Assembly: GCA_026210745.1 (NCBI GenBank)
Contig: CP110631.1
Coordinates: forward strand, 3,968,001-4,032,000
Direction: 5' to 3'
DNA: 64,000 bases
Source: Exobasidium rhododendri
Lineage: Eukaryota > Basidiomycota > Exobasidiomycetes > Exobasidiales > Exobasidiaceae
Shown in pieces: positions 1 through 11,932 of this stretch. The notes below the pieces were generated by a model. The model was given only the letters and a program-made list of their open reading frames with translations. It was not told the DNA's origin and searched no databases. Position 1 is the stretch's first letter. Every line of letters begins with the position of its first letter. Both the position numbers and the translations under genes were made by a program.

Positions 1-1
1 A

Positions 2-571
2 TCGAACATGTGGAATCATCATGGTAACGGTGGCATGGTCGGTGTCAACGCAAAGAGCAGCCTTCCTCAGAGCAACGATGACTTGGATCCTACTGCTCCT
101 TCGAGTATGTTTGCAGCAAGGACTCCATTCAATCTCACTTCGGCTCGATCGCAGGACAGCAGCGCCTCGACGTCCTATGATGCTCTGCGCGGTAACAGTA
201 ACCTCTACAACGGCGAGGTACCTCAATCGGCAGTGAGCAATAGCGGCAGTCGAGGTACCAATGCCGTTTTGAGCACATTTGGGAGATCTCCTGCACATGG
301 TGGGATCGCCATTCCTTCGAGCAGCATGGCCGTGATGGACAGTAGCAATCACGGCGCACCTAGCACCCTTACCAGTCACTACAATTCCAATCCAAACCTG
401 TTTCCAAACAATCAGTACAGCAGCAGCAGCAACAACAACCACAAGGCATCTCTACCCAGTCATCCGGGCATGCATCGAGTCAGAACAGCAGGCACGAGCA
501 TGGGGAGCCCGCTGGCATTGCTGCCAACTACGGGAGAGGAAGTTGAAGAGCCAATGTTCGAGTTGGAGTGA
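2..571 (+). CDS. C-terminal part of a Ser/Asn-rich low-complexity protein (5' end outside window)
   Basis: The frame is open from base 2 to a TGA at 569-571, so this is the 3' end of a gene that starts before the window; a Met at base 8 is probably internal. About 189 residues are visible. They are rich in Ser, Asn, Thr, Gly and Pro, with a short Asn/Ser tract near residue 140, an acidic ending (EEVEEPMFELE) and no recognisable domain. Such tails are common on fungal transcription factors and signalling proteins, but I do not recognise this one. It converges on the transportin gene, with about 435 bp between the two stops. Confidence 0.6.
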   Translation, partial: SNMWNHHGNGGMVGVNAKSSLPQSNDDLDPTAPSSMFAARTPFNLTSARSQDSSASTSYDALRGNSNLYNGEVPQSAVSNSGSRGTNAVLSTFGRSPAHGGIAIPSSSMAVMDSSNHGAPSTLTSHYNSNPNLFPNNQYSSSSNNNHKASLPSHPGMHRVRTAGTSMGSPLALLPTTGEEVEEPMFELE

Positions 572-1006
572 GCTCATCGCACGACTGGCTCATCTCTCTT
601 TACCGCGCCACTCCCTTCCCGCCCCAGCATGATGCATCTTCTCTTCTCTGCCATTCCCTCCAGACGCAACGAAAAGCAAAGAAAAATTGTAAAATAAGGT
701 ATTCTCTCGAGGATAAATCTGTAAGAATATTGATGTGCAACAAATAAAGACGCCACTGCTCACTCGAACAATAGCTAGACATCCCAAGCAGCAGATGTGT
801 GTGATGGAGATTGCAAGACGACACTTGTTATGTAGAAGGACAGGAAGGAAAAGCGTGACGTATGAAAGTAGGTGTGTACTTCAGAGTGTTAGATTGCGGG
901 GTGGGAGTGGGACATGTAGTGATAATAGAAAGGATGAGGGAAAGGAAATCGTGTGATGCTGAGAGAGACGGTGTGAATGGGTGGAGAGAAAAGTGTGCTG
1001 TAGTGC
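572..1006. other. Convergent intergenic region
   Basis: This 435-bp stretch separates two 3' ends. Small open frames on both strands show no family signal. I see no RNA gene or repeat; it probably holds the two 3' UTRs and their polyadenylation sites. Confidence 0.5.
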
Positions 1007-4000
1007 TCAGAGCCCGTAACGATCTGCCAAGCGCTGTGCGATGACGGGCGGAAATTGAGCCTTTTGCGCTTCCCCTGTGTGTGTGCGGGTGAGAGGAGGG
1101 TGAACGTGTCAGCTGGATGTTCATCCGACACTAACGACAGCATGTAGCCAGCATTCAAACTCACACTGAGGTCCGCTCATATCTCTGAAGCCAGTAAGAA
1201 TCTGGGAGAGAATGAAGAGCAAGGAAGACAAAGTAAGCATACACGGTCCACAGCATAGAAGTGTTCAACGCGATCAATCTGTCACGCCCTCTCTCCCTCT
1301 CCCGATCTTACCTTCGCAAACATGTCGTTGAGCTGTTGACTGGGTGTGGTCCATCTCACGACTGCGTTACAGAAGTAAACAAAGCCCTTGGCGGCACCGT
1401 TCGGATTGACCTGTATCATTTCACACAAGCCGCGGAATGCGCTGTCTTTCTCGTCGTTGTCCTTTATGTCCCACAACGCCTGACACCACATCTCCAGAAA
1501 GACCTCGAGATGAACTGCGACCATCTCCGGAACCACCAAGCCCAGTCTTCCGATCGTGACGGCAGCATTTTCACTCAATGACTTGACACTCTTTGGATTC
1601 AGCAAGACGGGTATGAGCTTCTGTATCAGAGGCATGACCCACTCCTTTAGTTCTTGTATTGGCGCATTGTTGTTGGAGGCGTCGGTGATGTGTCCGTACT
1701 GCAGTGCGATCTCGCCTGCTGACCATGTCGCATTGTTGCAAACGCTCACTGTATCTGGCTTGGGCTCTGATTCGATCTGGTTTATCAGCTCCGGCATAAT
1801 CGAGTGTAGATTCGATCGAAGCAAGTCAAATGCAGAGATAGCCAGGTCTCCCAACAGAGCGTAGGCAGACTGTCGCACTGGCGGATCTTGGTGCTGTTAC
1901 GTTGACGAGGAGGGAGAAAAAGACATCAGGACTCTCAGGGCCGGTCGATCGGGTAAGCTGGGTCTACTCACAATTATACACATGGCTAGCAGGGGCAGTA
2001 AGGGCGGATTGCTCTGCGCTATAAGACCTTGAACATTCGCACCAAGTCCTTGCGTAAGGCCGCTGAGAAGGTCCAACGACACGATGATGAACGTTCGGTC
2101 GGGCAGGTCTTGATCCTGACTTGGCTTTTGCAACTCTTGCTGGTAGGTGAGAAGAGTGTTGTGAATGATTTGAACGCATCGCTGGAAGACGGGTGGACTG
2201 TAGTTCAGGAAGCCAGGTCCGATTGCTATCGTGACACTTGACATGCACTCCAGTAGCGGAATGAGGTCGATGTCGTCATCAGATAGGGTCTGCCACTTTG
2301 AGATGAGAGGAGGCATCAAGATTTCAACGTAATTGGGTTGATTGAGCCCTGATCCTACCGAATCGGCGAGTGTTCCAATGGCATCATATAGAATGAGCAG
2401 ATTCTTCTGTTGGTACTTGTTGAAGGCAAAGGCGAGCGTATTCAAGACGGGTTCCAGGAACTGCACGAGCTCTGGTCCTGCCTCTTCTTCGAGTGTAGCA
2501 AAAGCACTGCACCCGGCCTCCTGTACTCTCTTGTTGTTGTCAAGAACCATGCGCAAGAGGCCTTCCATAGTTGGCAAGAAGTAGTTCTGCTGATGCTCCT
2601 GCGACTTTGTGGCCACACACCAGCTAGAGTACCGGCTCAGCGTCCAACAAGCAATCGATCGGACCAGTGGCTTTGGGTCACTCAACGTGTTCACCAAGAG
2701 AGGTACAAGCGTCGGCAGATGAGGCTGTATCCCACCGATGCAACCTTCCGCAATCGCCCCCAGAGCTAGGATGCCGCTTTCCCGCTGTAGCCAATCTTGA
2801 CTGAATAGCTTTTCTTTCAATAGCGGTAGTAGAATGTCCAACAGCTCTTGGCTAAATTGTACAGCCATGACGTCCAAGGCTGCTGCTGAACATTTCCGTA
2901 GATTCCAATCACCGATCCCATCATCATCTTCGTCGTCGTCGTCTTCATCATAAAAGTCGTCTTCATCATCTTCATCGTCGTCGTCTGTTGCTGCAATTCC
3001 TGCATCGATAGCTGCTCTCGACTGTTTCGATGGTCCAGCTGCACCGTTTCCTGCATCGTCCATTCGCTCGTTGCGATGCGTCTTCCCTCCATAGTGTTGA
3101 GGTTTGATATCTTCCACTTTGTCTGGAATCGCCGCATCATCTTCATCTCCTCCCAACATCAACAGATCAATCTCATTGTACACCATGCCCTTGAGTAGTA
3201 CGGGCGCCACCTTGCTTAGAAAAGGTTGAAGGTGACCAGCTAGAGCGGGGTCCTCAGCGAACTGCAACCAAAATTCGCAAGCCTCCAACGCTACCTCGTC
3301 GTCTTTGTCTTGGGTAGAGTAAAGCATGTAATCGACAACATTCTGAATTTCGGGCAGCAACTTCTCTGGTCTGGCGCCCAGGATCAACACCAAAGCTTGA
3401 CACACAAATTTCCGAACACTTGGGTTCTCATCGGCCGCTCTCTTGAACAGCGCCGCGATGAATGCATCAATATGGTTCTGGAGTGCGGATGAGCCCACTT
3501 GAATGAACTGGTTGAGACAGTTGAGGGCGTGCATTCTAATCCGCTCATCTGAATGCTGTGTTGCGTCTATGAATTTGGGTATGAGAATGTCAAGTGGCCT
3601 TGTCCCGTTCGATTCGCATGACTCCAGTGCTCTTGGAATATCCTCGCAGATTTTAGCAAAGGTGGAAAATGCACCCTTTGAAGGAAGAGTGAAGAGGTCA
3701 GATTTAATTACATGCGTCTTCCAACCATATCGTTGCAGTCTCGACTCACTTCTGCCTCGTCTATGTTGTTCGAATCAATGAGCTGCATCAGTGTACTCAA
3801 GCCTTCCAGCCAGTTGACAGGAAGGAGGATGGCCATCAGCATAGAGATGACTTGTGTAGCCGTCCTCCTTAGTATGTCTGCCGGCAAACTTAGTGCTGGC
3901 ATTATTACACTCTTGACATACTCGAGAGACTCTGCTGGAATCTGATCCCCCACTTGCGATAGATGATTTTTGAGTATCAGACCTGACACAGAACGAACTG

Positions 4001-4262
4001 TCGTCTCCTCGTTATGCATTTGTGTCAAGATATAGACTAGATAATTGGCAAAGTCCGGAATCTTTCCGAGAGCTTCTAGGCGCTGCAAGAGTAGAGACGG
4101 TGGGACGGTCAGTAGCCCATCCTCCTTCCCCACGATTTAGTTCTTTCAAAGTCCACTCACATCTGCTATTCGCAGTTGAACGTCTTGCTCCATGCTCTGC
4201 GACTCTCGAAAGAGGCCAGTCAACTCCATCAAGCCAGACTCTTGTGGTTGCCATGATGCCAT
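1007..4262 (-). CDS. KAP104: Transportin / karyopherin beta-2 (Kap104)
   Basis: Nuclear import receptor that carries PY-NLS cargoes such as mRNA-binding proteins and is unloaded by RanGTP. Six exons: 4262-4161, 4082-3750, 3675-1972, 1893-1312, 1201-1165 and 1074-1007. Together they encode 941 residues with every junction in phase. The start MASWQPQESGLMEL matches the family start (human MxWxPDxxGLxQL). HEAT repeats follow throughout. A long acidic loop near residues 320-360 (runs of D and E before GDWNLRKCSAAALD) is the conserved HEAT-8 loop that couples Ran binding to cargo release. The C-terminus (FAKILTGF... to ADRYGL) matches the family end, which supports the 37-nt penultimate exon. Length is close to the usual 890-950 residues. 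Cytoplasm and nuclear pore. Confidence 0.95.
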
Positions 4263-5041
4263 AGTTGTTCCCTATCTTCTTTCGAGGAATCGTCGGGCGC
4301 AATGCTTCACCTTGCCAGCAATTCGAAGGAGTGCCAGGAAGTTCAAAGAGACGCAAGATACTACTGCACAGAATGGTATCAATGCAGCGACGACACAGGT
4401 ATTCCGAAAACCGGGGTGACAAGGTGTGAAGAAGACGAGTTGTGCTCCCAATCTGAAAACGAGGTTAGTTTGAAGGTCGTGTCGAATGGTCGCTCTTCTA
4501 ACTCAGATGTGGAGCCACTTCTTCCGAATTTGTACTGTGCAGGACAGCTGGACGATGCCCTCTATTTTGAAATGAGCCTGAGGAAAAAGCTTCGAAGCAG
4601 ACGGAAGGAAGCGATGTGAGCAGAATGTTCCCGTGGTCTAATGGTGCGAGGTGTTGGTCCTCCTTTACTTTGGCGCCCGAGAAGATCTGGCGACCAAAAA
4701 TAATCTATTTCACAATTCTAATCCGAAGGAAACTAAGATTTAACCGGAGCGTCCAAGACAATATTACATGGTTGAGTACAAAACACGATACAATTTTCAT
4801 GCTGTATATTGGTATGGCTGCGGGGCCACGTGGCGTACCTAGGATTTCTTAATATTTCTTCCTCACATACTCTCCTTGTATAGAGTATACTTTCGTCAGT
4901 CACAGACGTCAGAGGGCTGACGGCGATTTAATGGCCGAAGACGAAGATCGTCGTAAAGCTTTCCTCCCTCACACCGTAGGCAATGATAGCCTGCAAATAC
5001 ATTCTATCTGCGAACAACAAGGACATAAAGGAAACCTTCAT
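4263..5041. other. Intergenic region upstream of transportin and downstream of Ohr
   Basis: This 779-bp stretch should hold the transportin promoter and the Ohr 3' UTR. Around 4630-4646 there is a tRNA 5'-half-like string (CCCGTGGTCTAATGGT) with no matching T-arm or acceptor stem. Several short open frames on both strands have no family signal. I see nothing else. Confidence 0.4.
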
Positions 5042-5904
5042 CTACTGGACGACGATTGAGACGGGAACGTTGTTGCGCTGAGGAACGGGAATGAGTGAGA
5101 AGTCAATGTGGGTGCGGTGACTAGGAGGGAGCATGAAAGAACGTACAGTAGCATTGCTGTAGGGACAGACCTGAAGAAATGAGGGAATAGGTGGAGCATT
5201 GCGGCGATCAGCATTCGCGACAGAGTGTTAACATCCTCCTTCTCTCCATACGTACTTCATGAGCTTTCTGAACAGCTCCCTCGAGAGTCTTCTTCTCTTC
5301 GCCAGCTTTTGCGTCACTGGTGATGATCAAGTCGACAGCAATAGCGAAAGGCTTGGGTCCTTCGCTGGGTGGCCCAATCGAGACGTGAGCTTCGCACTTT
5401 ACATTTCCGGGTAGCTTGATCTTTTCCTTTCCTGCGACGAGATTGAGGGCCGAAAGGAAGCACGCAGCATAGCCAAGTGCTGGAATTTTTATATCAGGAG
5501 AGGGATTGGTAAGACTCTTGTGAACGTGAAAGATGATAGTACGCATTCAGAATGCTCACCGAAGAGCTGCTCCGGGTTCTGTCCCTGTCCATTACCAAGG
5601 GCTTTTGGCATGCTGTGAAGAACATGTGTTGAAGAGGTCACGAGACAGGGCCAAGATGAGCCTGACAGTATTGTAGCACACACCGTCGTCATAATACTCA
5701 CGCCAATTTGACCTCAAATGGGCCGTCTGCAGTAAGAATTGCTTTACCATCTCTGCCTTGTCCACTGGCCTGTCCTTGTGCGGTGTATGCTTTCTTTGCC
5801 AAATTAGTCACTGATCTTGCACCGAGTATAGCACAAGGGGTAGCAGCAATGCCAACAGAGCTGATGGCACTTCTTGTGAGGCTTCTGCTTGCAACGCCAA
5901 ACAT
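5042..5904 (-). CDS. OsmC/Ohr-family organic hydroperoxide reductase, probably mitochondrial
   Basis: Thiol peroxidase that reduces organic hydroperoxides using two cysteines. Exons 5904-5702, 5612-5560, 5479-5256, 5170-5147 and 5077-5042 give 179 residues. The first 45 or so residues are rich in Ser, Arg and Ala with few acids (MFGVASRSLTRSAISS), as in a mitochondrial presequence. The Ohr core follows: a beta-rich start (KAILTADGPFEVKLA), NPEQLFALGYAACFLSALN with the peroxidatic Cys, and EVCPYSNAT with the second Cys. The end VPVSIVVQ is typical of the family. The second Cys sits on a 24-nt exon (5147-5170). Fungal Ohr genes probably came from bacteria long ago; here the gene is fully intronised. 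A (TG)20 tract lies 48 bp upstream of the start. Confidence 0.92.
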
Positions 5905-5947
5905 TTTCGATCAGTGTGCAGCAGACTTTGGGAGTGTAGAGTGAGAT

Positions 5948-5952
<5 letters not shown>

Positions 5953-5992
<40 letters not shown>
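5953..5992 (+). repeat. (TG)20 microsatellite
   Basis: Forty bases of uninterrupted TG dinucleotide lie between the divergent Ohr (start 5904, minus) and F-box (start 6213, plus) genes. The remainder of the 308-bp interval holds nothing else I recognise. Such tracts are length-variable and could modulate either promoter. Confidence 0.95.
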
Positions 5993-5993
<1 letters not shown>

Positions 5994-6212
5994 AGAGGAG
6001 AGCGGAGTCGTCGACCTCGTCACTTGGGGGCATTCCGCTTGTAAGTTGCTTGCGCACGGAGCATCAAGTGATCTAGTAGGGTTAGTTTTCGCGTTCTGTA
6101 CATTTGCTATTCTAATTTTTCTCAACTCTGCGCTCACCTCGATCCTGGCCATACATGCCACAACTGCCACGATGGTTCACCGGGTGCCGTAGAGCAGGCG
6201 AACTCACTCGCC

Positions 6213-7909
6213 ATGGACTCCCGACCTCGATTGCCTCCTGAGATCCTCTGGCAAATTCTGCAGCAATTAGAAGGACCATGTGCTCTTGGTGATCCTAGTG
6301 CCAAGCGAGCGCTGACGGTGCTCTCCTTGGTCAGCAAGACTTTCAGACACTGGGCTTTATCTGCTATGTACTCCGTCGTTGTGGCTCCTCGGCATGTAAG
6401 AGACTTTCGGAAATGGCACTCGAAAGTAAATGAAGAGATCATCGGCTACAATCAAGCACTCTTCGTCGCCTTGGACGATGTGAGTGCCAAACCGCATGCT
6501 GAATTCTTTCCTTTCTTTTGTCCACTTTCTGACCTCTCGTTCTCTTCCTGGTTGCATTGCCACAGGTATCGAAATTGACTAGCACCTCTGCAGGATGGGA
6601 AGCTGACCTGCAACGCTTCCTTCAGAGGCTAGGCCCAAGCTTGACTCACTTGTCGCTTTGGACATCAGAGACTCGAGCCGTCTTGCGAGATCCTGCTCAA
6701 ATTCGAGGCCCACGATTTCGCAATCGAATGCCGATCCACACCATGGATGATGTGATCCTCAGCACAATTAAGCGGAGAAACAAGCTTGAGAGAAGCTTGA
6801 AGAAGCTAAGGCGAGGGCAGTTGCCCTCCGACTACAGCTCGAAACCTCTCAAGGTGGAAAAGGACAGAGATGAAAAGCAGACGAGAGCAGAGATTGCTGC
6901 AGCGAAAGAAAGAGCGAAGCAAAAGATGCCTAATTGGTTTAGACTGGAGCTAGAGAGTAGAAAGGAGGAAGAAGTGAGGAGGATGTACAAGGCACAAATG
7001 GGTCCCATCCCGCGAGAATATCAACATGAGTTGGACGTGCGCCTACCGAATAGAGATACCACGTCACCTATTCATGAAAAGGACGTCAACAACGCTTTGT
7101 CTAGTACAGATTTTCCTACGCCTGACTCAGGGGAGCATACACAGTCATCTTCCGATTCTGAGTCTGCATCTGATTCCGACGACGACCACGAATTAGACTG
7201 GGGGTGTATGCCAATCAAGCTTAGTATCTGTCCTGCTCTTCCTCTTCACGAGCATGAGAATGCTCTCAATTTTGCCCGCATGACAATTTGGACAAGGGTA
7301 GAAGAACTGGACATGTGAGTGTTCCGCCGGTGTCGCACCGCAATATGACAGCTCATCACGCCAAGAATATCCCCTTGCAGCTTCATTGCAGTACCTGCCG
7401 AGGTCGGTCGGTATTTGGAGCTATTCTCTAGCTTAGTAGCCTCGCCCATCATCAAATTCCGCCTCTCCTCCATCTATGCTTCACTTCTCATCACTGTATC
7501 GCCACCTACCACTTTGGTTGCATCAAAGGGAATGCCCAACATTGCCAGGGGCTTGGAGCAAGTCATGAAGAGTGAGGTTCTTGAGACTCTGCTCCTACAC
7601 GAGTTCAACAATAAACATCTGGACGACATTGTCATGCTGGAGAGAGCTGTAAGATCGGTGATCCTTGATGCAGCGCATTGCAATGACGCCGAAGTGAATA
7701 TACCATTTGATGAAAAGTTGCGTAGTACAGGCGGTCTACATGCTTCATCTTTCAGTCGACCAATCATGTTCGAGGAGGAGGAAGTCGTAAAGGTAAGGAT
7801 CCTCCAGAGCTTTCAAGCGCACTGGGGTAAATTAAAGGATAGAAAGCAAGACTTTCTGAACCGCAGCTTGGGCCTCGGCGAAGACTGTTGGGACACCTTG
7901 ATGAAGTAA
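6213..7909 (+). CDS. F-box domain protein
   Basis: Probable substrate receptor of an SCF ubiquitin ligase. Exons 6213-6479, 6566-7314 and 7381-7909 encode 514 residues, all in phase. An F-box lies at about residues 6-50: LPPEILWQILQQL, then LVSKTFRHWALSAMYS, where a Skp1-binding helix is expected. Downstream there is a charged Lys/Arg/Glu-rich stretch at about 190-270 and a Ser/Asp-rich acidic stretch near 300-325 (SDSESASDSDDD). I see no WD40 or clear LRR motif, although residues 100-120 (LGPSLTHLSLW) have an LRR-like cadence. The substrate is unknown. The first ATG after the divergent promoter was taken as the start. Confidence 0.8.
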
Positions 7910-8048
7910 AAGACCATTGTACAACACACCATGGAACTGCCTCATGACAATAGAATTATATCTTGCACCAAATACCGGACTCGGAGTGCGTCATCTCTCG
8001 CGTCGGACTGATGCTGCTGTGTCTCACAACGTTGATCTTGTCTTTTCC

Positions 8049-9870
8049 CTAGAATTGACCTGACAGTCGAGGTGGGTCGAACACGAATGGAATTTCTCCT
8101 TCTCGGAAGCTTTCTTGTATCCCGTTTTGAGCATTGATAGATTGAATGAGAGCTCCAGAATCAATGTTCTGCGTCTTGTCCCACTTTACCTGGCATTCGG
8201 CATGCTTGAAATTGTATTCTGCACAGAGAGAGAGAGATGAGAAAGAGGGAGATGCAAATACTTGTAAGTGACAGAGACCCGGTAAGCATAAAGTGCGACA
8301 TAAACTCACGTATATTTGTCTGCGGATCGCAAGCACAACTTTGACCAGGATCGGTGACGCGAGGACAGTAGCCATAAGGAGGGTGATACTGTGCGACCAG
8401 GAGGGGTCTTAATGGGAGCACCGAGACGCTGCTTATCCGCCAGCACTCACATAGCCTGCAAAGTCAATGTTCCAAATTTCATCACGATTCAGCATCATGG
8501 ACGCAGCAATGGATCGAACCGGTGCATCACCCCATCGCTCGTAAAAGAAGCCGCCAACATCGTCCAGCTTCTTGAAGTACGAAGTATAGGCCGGTGACCT
8601 TACGAACGACAGGTCAATTATCTCAAAGTCTTAAGGGCACCAATAAGTCGTATTTCGTGTGAGATATCGATGTATCTTTCTCGCTCTAGATAACTCACTA
8701 GTCCAGTAGTGACAGAGATTATAGCCCTTTCCGTCGTCAGAGACAAACGAAAGGGAGTTGTTGGCAACGATGTACGACGGATTATCACTCCTCCAATCTT
8801 TGTTAGAAGAGCAGGGGTGTTAGTCGTTGTCGTTCCTTCCCACAATCTTAGTTCACCGTTCCAGCCTTCGCTACTTACGATTAATATGCGCCATCAATGT
8901 CATGACCGTCGTACGATACTCGAGTGTAGAGATGACCCAGCCATACTTCTTCTTGTGGTCCCTCATGTATCGGAAGGGGTCTCGCTCCACCCATTCAGCC
9001 TTGCCATTCACCGTCTTCCAATGCGATTTGTATTCACATAAATGCTTCGTTTCTGGTTCCAGCCTCCACAGGTAGTCCACGTCTTTGAGCAGAGGATGCT
9101 GGTAGATGGGGCCCGACATGTATCTGCCACAGTGGCCCCCAAACACTAAGCATAATCCTCGTCGAGCCAAGAGAAGCTCTTCCACTCACCTGCACATTTG
9201 CCGGTAGCTTTTACTACCACCATAAGGCACTCGACCACTAAGACTCATTCGCCTCCATCTCTCCTTCGCTTTGACCATGTCGATATGAGCCGGGACATCC
9301 CAGTCCTCTTTTGATACGAGACCGAACCTAGCTTTTGGCTTAGAGGGCCGTTTGGAGAGGAAGTCGTTGACGTGATTCTGAAACCAAGGTGTGAAAGGTA
9401 TCTCAGAGAGGAAGATCTTTGGTCAAGCCAAAAAAGGGAGTCAGAGTAGGTCAAGACATGTTGTGTTATCGTGGGAGATGATAGAAGTAACATGGAAAAC
9501 TCACAAAATCATAGCCGTGCTCCAAGTCATCGTTGAAAGCCCATTGGATATCTCGCAGAGACGATAATAGCTCGTTCAGGTTTCTTTCGCGAATTAGCGA
9601 AACAAATGCTGCTCGAGGCTTGGTACTGCGATTATGATTCCTCCCTTTCACAAAGTCGTCGTCGTCATGCGGTGTATTGCTTGGCGGAAGTTGCGTCCGA
9701 ATACGATCAGGTAGGATGGAAGCCCTGCTCCGAATGCCAGTCTCGGAAAGAAGGAAGAAATAAAGGAAGGATAGAAAGGCCAGCAAGCCGAGAGCACGTT
9801 TTAGAGGCTTGGAGCTAAGCCAATTTTTATACGACGATGGCGTTGTTGAGTTGATGAGAGAAGGAACCAT
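8049..9870 (-). CDS. Alpha-1,2-mannosyltransferase, KRE2/MNT1/KTR family (GT15)
   Basis: Golgi enzyme that transfers mannose from GDP-mannose to O- and N-linked glycans of cell-wall proteins. Seven exons (9870-9505, 9416-9190, 9123-8879, 8797-8699, 8629-8451, 8388-8310, 8218-8049) encode 454 residues in perfect phase. It is a type II membrane protein: short basic N-terminus, then a transmembrane anchor at about residues 20-37 ([16 protein letters not shown]). GT15 signatures appear in order: [61 protein letters not shown] with [26 protein letters not shown], and [11 protein letters not shown] with a Cys-rich end (CACDP). The start is the first ATG in frame; GTG/TTG codons further upstream are ignored. 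Confidence 0.93.
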
Positions 9871-10117
9871 TGCGAGAATGGATGATCCTTGGTCGTGCAA
9901 TTGCTACGTGCGATCGAAAGGCATCCTGAGGAAGGAGGAGGAGCTCGAAATAGGTACACATACACACATTTCTTCAGCGCTTTAAATTAGACCCTACAAA
10001 AGTGCTTGTTTCCCCATTCGTGCGAGAGCAAATTCCGATTAGATTAGCTAGAACGGCTGCTCGAATTAAAAGTTGGGCAACCTTTGATCACGCTCTATTT
10101 GCCACTGGGGTGTCAGC

Positions 10118-11932
10118 ATGATCATCAGGATAGCAGAGCGACGGCGCTGTCCGCTTGGTCTAATCAATCGAGCGAGATGGCTTTCAACATCGCTATCCAG
10201 ATCTATCAATGAAAGGAACATCTTTGTAGAGTCAAAGGAAGAGGAAGAGGCAGAAGAAGCTGCTAAGAAGAAGATTATGGAGACCCAGAGGCAGCAGGTC
10301 GCACAACAATATCCTGTCTGGGATGGCGACGAGCGCCTCCAAGACACGATCTTGAGGATGGTGATGGACACGCATCAACCGCTGCGTATCAGAGGAGGTG
10401 GAAACATTGGTCAACATCCCGCTGATGTGAAGATGTCGACGATTCAGAAGCCGTCGGTGATTTCTTCTCCTTCCTCCAGCAAGTCCTCCTCTGCGGCCAA
10501 TCGACCACACGATGAGAGGATCATCACTTCAGGAATGCCTTCTTCACTTCATTTGGATGACAGGAATCTGGCCAAGACGCCGGATCAAAAACCTTGGGCG
10601 GCAGTGTATGTGAATCCAATGAGACGAGAAGAAGGTGGAGAAGAATCGATTCCTTCTGTGCATTATGGAAAGTACCTGGGCTTACCTCGATCGAGCTCCA
10701 GCAGGATACTACCGAAGACTGCGAGCGGAAGAGAAAGACTGAAACTTGCCGGCATCAAGCCAAGTTCTCTGCCATTCGATGATAGGAACAAGATGAAGGC
10801 GATTCGAGAGGGCATTCGACGATGGGATCGAGCCGGTAGAATGAGAGGCGTCAAGGAGGAAGCAAACCAGTATCGAAGGAGTAGAGAGCTGGAACGACGA
10901 GAAGAGGAAGATCCAATCTCGGAGCAAGATCTGGAAGCATACATGCAAGAGAACGGCATCCTCGAGGAAAGCGAGGAAGTCGACTTCATTCCTAGTACTT
11001 CAGACTCTGCGCCGGGAGAGACAGTAATCGGCATGAGTGGAGGAAGAGACTTCACTTCGGTAGCAAATGAAAGAATCGAAGCGGCCATGAAGACCGATTT
11101 CTTTCGACGGAATTCGCTGCGAGGTAAACCGATTGCCAAAGACGTTCACGCTCTGAATCCATTCTTGGGAGGCGAGGAACGAATCATGAATCGCTTGATA
11201 CAGAAGCAGGGTGCTGCGCCTCCTTGGGTCGAATTGAACAGCCAACTCGAGATGGAGACCAGCGATTGGAGAAGTAGACTGATCGATAACTGGTCGAGGA
11301 GAGCTAGTAGGATGATCTTGTCGTCATCATTTCTGAGGCGCGGTCTGGAGCCAATACCGCGCAGTATCGCGACTACACTGGAAGATCTACAAAGGGCCCC
11401 CTTATCTGCAGGACAGCAAAAGATGCTCACGTTGGTCCATCAATATCGAGATGCCGAATGGGAAGCAAGAGAGCGAGACTATCACGAAGCTTGCTTGAAA
11501 GAGGTCAACAATGTGATTCGAAGGTACAACATCGTAGCACCGACCAGTGTTCGAAAAGGCCTGTTACTTCGCGAGCGTGAACTGCAAAGGGCTTTCGAGA
11601 GTGCAAAGATTCGTTTAATTAACCGCCTCAGTCAAGAGCTACAGCCATCCAGCTCTTCGCCAACTTTCAACGTCTTCTCTGAGAACAAAGCGACGATTAG
11701 TGGTAGTGCTTCAACTGCCACTGCTGGAAAGGCTGAATTTGCCCCTTCAGAATCATCTCGAATGGGAGCTGGTCTTGCCATGGGAGGGAGAGGCGACGAT
11801 GACACCCACGTCTCGAATGGCGACCCACAGCATACTTCTCATGGCAGGCGAAGTAGTCGTAGCGCCACATCATACACCTTCATAGTCACTTCCTTTCTCA
11901 AACGTATCACACAACAGATCGCCAGGAGATAG
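10118..11932 (+). CDS. DUF1992 / DNAJC28-like protein, probably mitochondrial
   Basis: Intronless gene for 604 residues. The N-terminus (MIIRIAERRRCPLGLINRARWLSTSLSRS) is basic, lacks acids and resembles a mitochondrial presequence. The conserved core lies near residues 310-390: ANERIEAAMKTDFFRRNSLRGK, NPFLGGEERIMNRLIQKQGA and PPWVELN. This is the DUF1992 domain of DNAJC28 and bacterial YdhN-type proteins. As in other fungi no J-domain is present, so it should not be called a DnaJ chaperone. The rest is Ser-rich and charged. In animals DNAJC28 has been linked to Golgi/COG trafficking; the fungal role is unclear. The gene shares a 247-bp divergent promoter with the mannosyltransferase. Confidence 0.85.
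   Translation: MIIRIAERRRCPLGLINRARWLSTSLSRSINERNIFVESKEEEEAEEAAKKKIMETQRQQVAQQYPVWDGDERLQDTILRMVMDTHQPLRIRGGGNIGQHPADVKMSTIQKPSVISSPSSSKSSSAANRPHDERIITSGMPSSLHLDDRNLAKTPDQKPWAAVYVNPMRREEGGEESIPSVHYGKYLGLPRSSSSRILPKTASGRERLKLAGIKPSSLPFDDRNKMKAIREGIRRWDRAGRMRGVKEEANQYRRSRELERREEEDPISEQDLEAYMQENGILEESEEVDFIPSTSDSAPGETVIGMSGGRDFTSVANERIEAAMKTDFFRRNSLRGKPIAKDVHALNPFLGGEERIMNRLIQKQGAAPPWVELNSQLEMETSDWRSRLIDNWSRRASRMILSSSFLRRGLEPIPRSIATTLEDLQRAPLSAGQQKMLTLVHQYRDAEWEARERDYHEACLKEVNNVIRRYNIVAPTSVRKGLLLRERELQRAFESAKIRLINRLSQELQPSSSSPTFNVFSENKATISGSASTATAGKAEFAPSESSRMGAGLAMGGRGDDDTHVSNGDPQHTSHGRRSSRSATSYTFIVTSFLKRITQQIARR

Noticed and set aside
4622-4700. tRNA-like string (CCCGTGGTCTAATGGT) on the plus strand
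   Set aside because: It resembles the 5' half and A box of a tRNA, but no TTCGA/TTCAA T-arm, no pairing acceptor strand and no T-run terminator follow. At most it is a tRNA-derived fragment.
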